Below, piece by piece: positions 1-4,353 of a DNA stretch of 5,681 nucleotides. Numbering within the stretch: the stretch's first letter is position 1; the number at the start of each line of letters is the position of its first letter. This stretch comes from an uncultured Bacilli bacterium (lineage in GTDB: Bacteria; Bacillota_I; Bacilli_A; RFN20; CAG-288). Made by a program: the position numbers and the translations under genes. Below the pieces are notes generated by a model that made no database searches, had not been told where the DNA came from, and saw only the letters and a program-made list of their open reading frames with translations. The stretch covers positions 1 to 5,681 of the forward strand of contig CAKUXT010000134.1 of the NCBI GenBank assembly GCA_934700375.1, read 5' to 3'.

Positions 1-67
1 ATTCCGAACTCGGAAGTTAAGCGCCTGGCGGCGAAAATACCCCTCGGGGGAAGATAGCTGCGGCCGC
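1..67 (+). rRNA. rrf: 5S ribosomal RNA, 3' part (5' end outside window)
   Basis: The window opens inside the highly conserved 5S core: ATTCCGAACTCGGAAGTTAAGC matches the universal 5S segment around loops B and C. It continues through a loop E-like region (CGAAAATAC opposite GGAAGATAG) with a short C-rich/G-rich hairpin at about 40-49, and closes with GCTGCGGCCGC, the 3' strand that would pair with the missing 5' end. A run of five T (68-72) follows at once and probably ends the rRNA transcript together with the terminal stem. The 3' end is placed by this boundary and may be off by 1-3 bases. About 50 bases of the 5' part are missing, which makes this the tail of an rRNA operon running in the same direction as the downstream genes. 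Confidence 0.93.
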
Positions 68-118
68 TTTTTCTGTGTTTGAAAAGATCGTAGAATCTAT
101 CACTTTTATAAAAAATCA

Positions 119-147
119 TTGATATTCGCACTGTGATTGTATATAAT
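119..147 (+). promoter_or_regulatory. Sigma-A-type promoter of the rplU operon
   Basis: TTGATA (119-124) and a perfect TATAAT (142-147) are separated by 17 bases, the optimal spacing for the vegetative sigma factor. The region around it is AT-rich. Transcription would start near 154, giving a leader of about 120 nt before rplU. It lies about 50 bases beyond the end of the 5S gene, so the ribosomal protein operon has its own promoter and need not rely on read-through from the rRNA operon. Confidence 0.82.
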
Positions 148-153
148 TTATAT

Positions 154-274
154 GTTGTATGGCCTCCAGAAGCCTACAACCGCTACAAACTGGTCGTAAA
201 TCTTGTTTCTTCAAGTACCAGCCGTGCGAGTACTTAGTACTACTTAAATTCAAATTAAGGAAGGAGGCAAAGAA
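154..274 (+). promoter_or_regulatory. Structured 5' leader of rplU, probable L21 leader (autoregulatory RNA)
   Basis: About 120 nt separate the predicted transcription start from the rplU ATG, and the stretch folds into nested elements. GCCTCC (162-167) is perfectly complementary to GGAGGC (263-268), which holds the rplU Shine-Dalgarno sequence. Inside that closing stem are a hairpin with CTGGT/ACCAG (190-194/217-221) capped by CTTG/CAAG (202-205/212-215), a hairpin AGTAC/GTACT (229-233/237-241) and a short CTTAA/TTAAG stem (243-247/255-259). L21 leaders that let L21 repress its own operon are known from low-GC Gram-positive bacteria. Position and architecture fit that class, but membership in the described family was not tested. 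Binding of L21 could stabilise the closed form and hide the ribosome binding site. Confidence 0.68.
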
Positions 275-583
275 ATGTACGCTATTATTTTAACTGGTGG
301 CAAGCAGGTCAAAGCCGAAATCGGACAGGTTATCTATACCGAGAAGATTGAAGGCGAAAAGGATCAGGAAGTTTCTTTCGATAAGGTTCTCTTTATCGAT
401 GGAGAAAAGGTTCTTGTCGGCAAGCCGTTCGTTGAAGGTGCTACTGTCAAAGCTACAATTGTCAAACAGGGACGTGAACCTAAGATTCGTGTTCTTCGTT
501 ACAAGGCAAAGAGCAACTTAAGAGTCGCTCGTGGACACAGACAGCCCTACACCGCTCTTAAGATTGAAGCAATCAACTTCTAA
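275..583 (+). CDS. rplU: 50S ribosomal protein L21
   Basis: L21 is a structural protein of the large ribosomal subunit that binds 23S rRNA and is needed for normal assembly. The 102-residue product has the usual length and the family hallmarks: the N-terminal MYAIILTGGKQ, a central VGKPFVEGA segment at about residues 48-56, and the C-terminal GHRQPYT signature at 87-93 after a basic stretch that contacts RNA. The start is set by AAGGAGG at 261-267, seven bases before the ATG, and by the typical MYAII beginning. It is the first gene of the rplU-prp-rpmA unit, and prp starts three bases after its stop. Expression is probably controlled by the structured leader just upstream. Small departures from consensus (ILTGGKQVKAE, REPKIRVLRYK) look like normal lineage divergence. 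Confidence 0.97.
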   Translation: MYAIILTGGKQVKAEIGQVIYTEKIEGEKDQEVSFDKVLFIDGEKVLVGKPFVEGATVKATIVKQGREPKIRVLRYKAKSNLRVARGHRQPYTALKIEAINF

Positions 584-586
584 TCT

Positions 587-907
587 ATGATCAGTGTTGT
601 TGTCGAATATGTCAATGACGATTTCTCTTCTCTCCAAATCGATGGACACGGAGGGGAAGAAAAAGGTTATGACATCTATTGCGCAGGAGTTTCTTCCTGT
701 CTGATAGGCGCTTTGAATGCACTGGAGAAAGGCGAAAACTATTTCTATGAAATCAGTTCCGGCCATTCTTTGGTTCGTGCCAAGGCAAAATCAAATAGGC
801 ATGATGCGATTGTATTAGAGACGCTCATCTGCCAACTCGAAACGATAAGCAACAGCTATCCGGAGAGAGTCAATTGCAAGATCTCTAAGAAAGAAGGTAA
901 ATTATGA
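587..907 (+). CDS. prp: Ribosomal-processing cysteine protease Prp (YsxB family)
   Basis: Prp removes the N-terminal extension of ribosomal protein L27 in Bacillota and related bacteria, a step shown to be essential in Staphylococcus aureus. The 106-residue product carries the family signature: DGHGG with the catalytic His21, then YDIYCAGVSS with the catalytic Cys32. The His-Cys spacing is 11, one less than the His22/Cys34 pair of the S. aureus enzyme. The rest is a small alpha/beta protein with an acidic and amphipathic C-terminal half. It lies between rplU and rpmA, the standard position, so the protease is made together with its substrate. The ATG follows the rplU stop by three bases and has no clear Shine-Dalgarno sequence, which suggests translational coupling to rplU. 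Its TGA stop overlaps the rpmA start (ATGA). Confidence 0.95.
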   Translation: MISVVVEYVNDDFSSLQIDGHGGEEKGYDIYCAGVSSCLIGALNALEKGENYFYEISSGHSLVRAKAKSNRHDAIVLETLICQLETISNSYPERVNCKISKKEGKL

Positions 908-1212
908 AACTGAATTTAGTTCTTGATATTCAGCTCTTCGCTTCTCATAAAGGTGTTACCTCTACTAAGAACGGTCGTGATTCCAACGCTCAGCGTTTAG
1001 GTGCAAAGCTTTATGATGGACAGTGGTGCCATTCCGGCTCCATCATCTATCGTCAGCGCGGTACAAAGATTCATCCTGGTCACAATGTCAAGAGAGCCGG
1101 TGATGACTCTTTATTCGCTTTGATTGATGGTTATGTCAAGTACGAGAGACTTGATTCCAAGAGACTTAAAGTCTCCGTCTATCCGACGAAGCCTGAAGTC
1201 GCTTCTAAGTAA
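904..1212 (+). CDS. rpmA: 50S ribosomal protein L27 with Prp-cleaved N-terminal extension
   Basis: L27 sits close to the peptidyl transferase centre and its mature N-terminus reaches towards the tRNA acceptor ends. The 102-residue product shows the typical core: KGVTSTKNGRDS (16-27), RLGAK, IIYRQRGTKIHPG (48-60), then DDSLFALIDG and KVSVYP near the end. The first 12 residues (MKLNLVLDIQLF) form the extension found in organisms with Prp; by analogy the cut falls between Phe12 and Ala13, leaving an A-S-H-K-G start. The extension is about three residues longer than the common MLKLNLQFFA type, and its cut-site motif is LDIQLFA. The start is supported by GAAGG a few bases upstream and by the ATGA overlap with prp. 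A strong terminator follows within 20 bases. Confidence 0.97.
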   Translation: MKLNLVLDIQLFASHKGVTSTKNGRDSNAQRLGAKLYDGQWCHSGSIIYRQRGTKIHPGHNVKRAGDDSLFALIDGYVKYERLDSKRLKVSVYPTKPEVASK

Positions 1213-1229
1213 GTTAATCTAAAGCATTT

Positions 1230-1256
1230 AAGGCTTCGGAATTTCCGAAGCCTTTT
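1230..1256 (+). terminator. Rho-independent terminator after rpmA
   Basis: AAGGCTTCGGA (1230-1240) and TCCGAAGCCTT (1244-1254) form a perfect 11-bp stem with a three-base loop (or 10 bp with five). A T-rich tail follows (TT, then CTATTCTTC). It closes the rplU-prp-rpmA unit. The tail is short and interrupted, so partial read-through into obgE, which starts only 30 bases later, is likely. Confidence 0.85.
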
Positions 1257-1286
1257 CTATTCTTCAGTATCAGGAGGCAGTTAACT

Positions 1287-2573
1287 ATGCATGATAAAGT
1301 AAAAATTACAGTAATTTCTGGAAAAGGCGGCGATGGAGCCATCTCTTTTAGACATGAAAAATCAATTATGAACGGCGGACCTTACGGCGGAAACGGCGGT
1401 AAGGGAGGCGATGTGTCCTTTGTTGCCGATAATGGCATCAACTCTTTGTCCGAATATCGATTCGGCAAAGTTTTCCGTGCTCAGGACGGCGAAAACGGAA
1501 AGACAAAGCTTCAATACGGAAAAGATGCGCCGAGCATCGTTCTTCATGTGCCTGTCGGCACAGTCGTTGAAGATGAACAAGGCCGTGTTTTGGCTGACCT
1601 TTATCATCATGGCGATACTTATCTCGCTGTCAAAGGCGGAAGAGGCGGAAGAGGCAATGCCACTTTCAAGTCCCCTGTCAGACGTACTCCTAATATTGCC
1701 GAAAACGGTATGCCCGGTGAGACAAAAGGCCTCTATCTTGAGTTGAAGCTCATTGCAGATGTCGGCCTTGTCGGCTATCCGAATGTCGGAAAATCTACTT
1801 ATATCAGCGCCGTCACCAGAGCAAAATCCGCTATCGGCGATTATGCTTTTACGACGCTTGAACCGCAGCTTGGCGTCTGTTTCCTCAGTGATGACAAGTC
1901 ATTCATCATCGCTGATCTTCCCGGCCTTATCGACGGAGCAAGTTCAGGAAAAGGCTTAGGCTATACATTCCTTCGCCATATTGAACGCTGCAGAGTTCTT
2001 CTTCACATCGTCGATCTGACAAGAAACGATGATCCCTATGAAGACTTTTTGTCTATCAACAAAGAGCTTTCCACTTATCGCAAAGAACTTATCGATAAGC
2101 CGATGATCGTCGCTCTCAACAAGATCGATGAAGACATTCCTGAAGAGACAATCGAGGCTTTCAAGAAGAAAATCGGCGATAAGTATGAAATCTATGAAAT
2201 TTCCGCAAAGAGCGGAAAAGGTCTTTACCGCTTGAATCAGAGGCTTTATAAGCTTGTGAAAGAGAGCAAAGAAGCCGAGAAGAAACACCTTGTCAAGGAT
2301 GGCGGAGAAGAGAGAGTCTACACTGCCAGAATGAGCGACAATGGCAAGATTCCTGATTTCCGCATTGTCAGAAGAGAAGATGGATTCTTTGAAATCCTCG
2401 GTGAGCGTGTCATCAGAACCAAGAAGCTCATCAACCTGAAGACTGACGAGGGTATCGATCGTCTTCTCAAGTATCTCGATGGCATCGGAATTGATGAAAA
2501 ACTCCAGGAAGCCGGTGCAAAAACAGGTGACACTGTCATACTTGACGATTTCGAATTTGAATATTTTGAATGA
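1287..2573 (+). CDS. obgE: GTPase Obg (ObgE/CgtA), ribosome assembly
   Basis: Obg is an essential GTPase that binds the large subunit late in its assembly and is linked to the (p)ppGpp response. The 428-residue product has the full three-domain layout. The glycine-rich Obg fold spans about 1-158 (GPYGGNGGKGGD at 31-42, GGRGGRGN at 117-124). The G domain has G1 GYPNVGKST (163-171), G2 with TT at 189-190, G3 DLPG (210-213), G4 NKID (278-281) and G5 SAK (306-308). The C-terminal OCT domain spans about 345-425 and ends in GDTVIL and FEFEY. The ATG follows AGGAGG (1272-1277) by nine bases. Neighbouring rplU/prp/rpmA are its usual partners, but the spo0B gene found here in Bacillus is absent. Small changes (GYPN for GFPN, DYAFTT for YHFTT) leave the nucleotide-binding residues intact. 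Confidence 0.98.
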   Translation: MHDKVKITVISGKGGDGAISFRHEKSIMNGGPYGGNGGKGGDVSFVADNGINSLSEYRFGKVFRAQDGENGKTKLQYGKDAPSIVLHVPVGTVVEDEQGRVLADLYHHGDTYLAVKGGRGGRGNATFKSPVRRTPNIAENGMPGETKGLYLELKLIADVGLVGYPNVGKSTYISAVTRAKSAIGDYAFTTLEPQLGVCFLSDDKSFIIADLPGLIDGASSGKGLGYTFLRHIERCRVLLHIVDLTRNDDPYEDFLSINKELSTYRKELIDKPMIVALNKIDEDIPEETIEAFKKKIGDKYEIYEISAKSGKGLYRLNQRLYKLVKESKEAEKKHLVKDGGEERVYTARMSDNGKIPDFRIVRREDGFFEILGERVIRTKKLINLKTDEGIDRLLKYLDGIGIDEKLQEAGAKTGDTVILDDFEFEYFE

Positions 2574-2584
2574 TTTTTTTGTGA

Positions 2585-2602
2585 AATCCGTTTTTTCGGA
2601 TT
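2585..2602 (+). other. Short hairpin between obgE and ruvA
   Basis: AATCCG (2585-2590) and CGGATT (2597-2602) form a 6-bp stem around a loop of six T. The T runs lie before the stem and in its loop rather than after it, so it is not a standard terminator on either strand. It could weaken transcription or protect the obgE 3' end. The surrounding 50-base spacer also holds a weak promoter-like pair, TTGTGA (2579-2584) and TAATAT (2602-2607), 17 bases apart, but its start point would fall on the ruvA ribosome binding site. Confidence 0.35.
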
Positions 2603-2613
2603 AATATATAAGT

Positions 2614-2619
2614 GGAGGG
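2614..2619 (+). promoter_or_regulatory. Ribosome binding site fixing the GTG start of ruvA
   Basis: GGAGGG lies seven bases before the GTG at 2627. A longer reading frame could begin at another GTG (2612), but that codon overlaps this site and would add five residues (MEGFA) that RuvA proteins do not have. Confidence 0.8.
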
Positions 2620-2626
2620 TTTTGCA

Positions 2627-3193
2627 GTGTATTATTATCTTCATGGCTTGATTGCATTCCATACTTCCAATTCAATTGTCGTTGAATGCGGAGGTGTTGG
2701 ATATGATGTCATCGTCTCTCATCCAGACGAATTCACAATCGGTGAAACGATGTTTGTCTATGTCTCCTACATTTTCAATGAGAATGAACAGTATTTTGTC
2801 GGTTTCAAGACTTTGGAAGAGAAAAAACTCTACACTGCGCTCACTTCTGTCAAAGGAATCGGTTCTAAGACGGCTCTTAACGCCATGGGACAAACTTCTG
2901 TCGGAAGACTTTCCGATGCGATCAACAATGCGGATGATGTCTTTTTGACAAGACTCCCTGGAATCGGAAAGAAGACGGCTTCTCAGATCATTCTTGATCT
3001 CAAGGGCAAACTGACGATGCTTGAGAGCGATAACGCCATCACTTTGAACAAAAACATGGACCTTGCTCTTCAGGGATTGAAGAACTATGGCTTCAAGGAC
3101 AAGGAAATCAAGGAAGCCTTGCTTTCCATCTCCAACAAGGATTTGTCTGCTGAGGAATACTTAAGACAGGCACTTGCGCTCTTATCGAAATAA
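2627..3193 (+). CDS. ruvA: Holliday junction branch migration protein RuvA
   Basis: RuvA binds four-way DNA junctions as a tetramer and loads the RuvB motor for branch migration in recombinational repair. Read from GTG 2627 it has 188 residues, slightly under the usual 190-205. The N-terminal OB-fold domain begins YYYLHGLI and contains CGGVGYDV (21-28). Domain II has two helix-hairpin-helix motifs: VKGIGSKTA (75-83) and LPGIGKKTA (110-118), the latter followed by the typical ILDLKGKL. A short linker at about 130-142 leads to the small C-terminal domain III (about 143-188) that contacts RuvB. The HhH motifs keep the GIG turns that grip the DNA backbone. It stands two bases before ruvB, the standard order. 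The segment FNENEQYFVGF replaces the more usual FxxREDxxxLYGF. Confidence 0.95.
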   Translation: MYYYLHGLIAFHTSNSIVVECGGVGYDVIVSHPDEFTIGETMFVYVSYIFNENEQYFVGFKTLEEKKLYTALTSVKGIGSKTALNAMGQTSVGRLSDAINNADDVFLTRLPGIGKKTASQIILDLKGKLTMLESDNAITLNKNMDLALQGLKNYGFKDKEIKEALLSISNKDLSAEEYLRQALALLSK

Positions 3194-3195
3194 TT

Positions 3196-4221
3196 ATGGA
3201 AGATACTACGAACAGACAAGAAGGACTTATCGCACAGGAGATCAAAGAGAACGTCGATGATGTCGACTTATCTTTAAGACCACAGAAATTGGCCGATTAT
3301 ATCGGTCAAAGCGAGATCAAACAGGAGCTTTCCATCTCGATTTCCGCTGCGAAGAAAAGGCAGGAATCGCTCGATCACGTCCTGTTTTTCGGCCCGCCTG
3401 GATTAGGAAAGACGACTTTGGCCAATGTCATCGCCAATGAACTGGAATCCGGTATCAAACTGACGAACGGTTCGTCTTTAGTCAGAACCGGCGATCTTGC
3501 CGCGATTCTGTCTTCTTTGAATCCCGGTGATGTTCTCTTCATCGACGAGATTCATCGTATGCCGATTGTCGTTCAGGAAGTCCTTTATTCCGCGATGGAA
3601 GACTTCAAGCTTTCCATCATCGTCGGAAAAGGAACGGATGCCAGAACCTTGACGATTCCGCTTGTTCCTTTCACTTTAGTGGGTGCGACAACCGATGCCG
3701 GAAACCTTTCAGCTCCTTTAAGAGACCGCTTTGGCATCATTCTTCAGATGCATTACTATAATCCGGACGAACTCTTTGAGATCGTCCTCAGAACATCCAA
3801 AGCTCTTCATTATCCCATTCATCCAGATGCTGCTTATCAACTTGCTCTTCGCGGCCGTGGAACGCCGAGAATCGTCAATCGACTTTTCAGAAGAGTCCGC
3901 GATTTTGCAACGTTCCAAGGAAAGAATGTCATCGACCGTGCCGCCTGTGATGAGGCGATGAAGTTCCTTAAAATCGATGAGCTCGGCCTTGATGAGACAG
4001 ACAGAAAAGTTCTGGAGTGCCTTATTCTTCGCTACAACGGAAAACCGGCAGGCCTTAACGCCATCGCTTCCGCAATCGGAGAATCAGTCGACAATGTCTC
4101 TGATGTCTATGAACCGTATCTGGTTCAGATCGGCCTTATCAACCGCACTCCCAAGGGCAGAGTTGCGACAAAAAAGGCTTATGAACATCTGCATTTGCCC
4201 GTTCCGGATGATTTAAAATAA
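3196..4221 (+). CDS. ruvB: Holliday junction branch migration ATPase RuvB
   Basis: RuvB is the AAA+ ring motor that pumps DNA through the RuvA-bound junction. The 341-residue length is typical. Visible motifs are LRPQKLADYIGQ (27-38), Walker A GPPGLGKTT (66-74, Lys72), Walker B FIDEIH (115-120), the sensor 1 region GATT (163-166), LRDRFG (175-180) with the arginine finger at Arg178 (counterpart of E. coli Arg174), sensor 2 GTPRI (222-226), and the C-terminal winged-helix domain ending in RTPKGR (317-322). The ATG lies two bases after the ruvA stop with no Shine-Dalgarno sequence, so its translation is probably coupled to ruvA. Several near-invariant residues differ: TNGSS for TSGPx (90-94), TTDAG for TTRAG (165-169) and NGKPAG for xGGPVG (281-286). 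The ATPase residues themselves are intact, so it should be active. Confidence 0.97.
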   Translation: MEDTTNRQEGLIAQEIKENVDDVDLSLRPQKLADYIGQSEIKQELSISISAAKKRQESLDHVLFFGPPGLGKTTLANVIANELESGIKLTNGSSLVRTGDLAAILSSLNPGDVLFIDEIHRMPIVVQEVLYSAMEDFKLSIIVGKGTDARTLTIPLVPFTLVGATTDAGNLSAPLRDRFGIILQMHYYNPDELFEIVLRTSKALHYPIHPDAAYQLALRGRGTPRIVNRLFRRVRDFATFQGKNVIDRAACDEAMKFLKIDELGLDETDRKVLECLILRYNGKPAGLNAIASAIGESVDNVSDVYEPYLVQIGLINRTPKGRVATKKAYEHLHLPVPDDLK

Positions 4222-4241
4222 GTATTCTATAAAAATACTTA
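4219..4241 (+). terminator. Weak AT-rich stem-loop after ruvB
   Basis: TAAGTATT (4219-4226) and AATACTTA (4234-4241) form an 8-bp stem with a seven-base loop that starts in the ruvB stop codon. A mixed A/T tail (AATATATTTCTTAAT) follows. The stem has almost no G-C pairs and the tail is not a clean T run, so termination would be weak. Its place at the end of ruvB and before a promoter-like sequence favours a terminator role. Confidence 0.4.
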
Positions 4242-4270
4242 ATATATTTCTTAATAGATACCCTATTAAC

Positions 4271-4299
4271 TTGAAAAATCATGCCGTTTTTGTTAGATT
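4271..4299 (+). promoter_or_regulatory. Candidate promoter of the secD-like gene
   Basis: TTGAAA (4271-4276) and TAGATT (4294-4299) are 17 bases apart, and TGT immediately before the -10 box makes an extended -10 element. Transcription would start near 4306, giving a leader of about 48 nt before the gene at 4354. The -10 hexamer matches consensus at four of six positions. The AT-rich 132-base gap between ruvB and the next gene suits a promoter. Confidence 0.55.
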
Positions 4300-4353
4300 A
4301 TTTGTTGTCTATTTGTGTGCTTTTATATACACGTAATTCAGGAGGATTGACAC

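Noticed and set aside
79..112. Second promoter-like pair TTGAAA (79-84) with TTTATA or TATAAA near 105-112
   Set aside because: The spacing is 20-22 bases, too long, and the TTGATA-17-TATAAT pair just downstream is far better.
587..2573. Mycoplasma-type genetic code suggested by the divergent protein sequences
   Set aside because: prp and obgE end in TGA exactly where the families end, and tryptophan is encoded by TGG, so TGA is a stop here.
2612..2626. Longer RuvA starting at GTG 2612
   Set aside because: This start overlaps the GGAGGG ribosome binding site and adds residues absent from RuvA; GTG 2627 gives the usual YYYLHG beginning.
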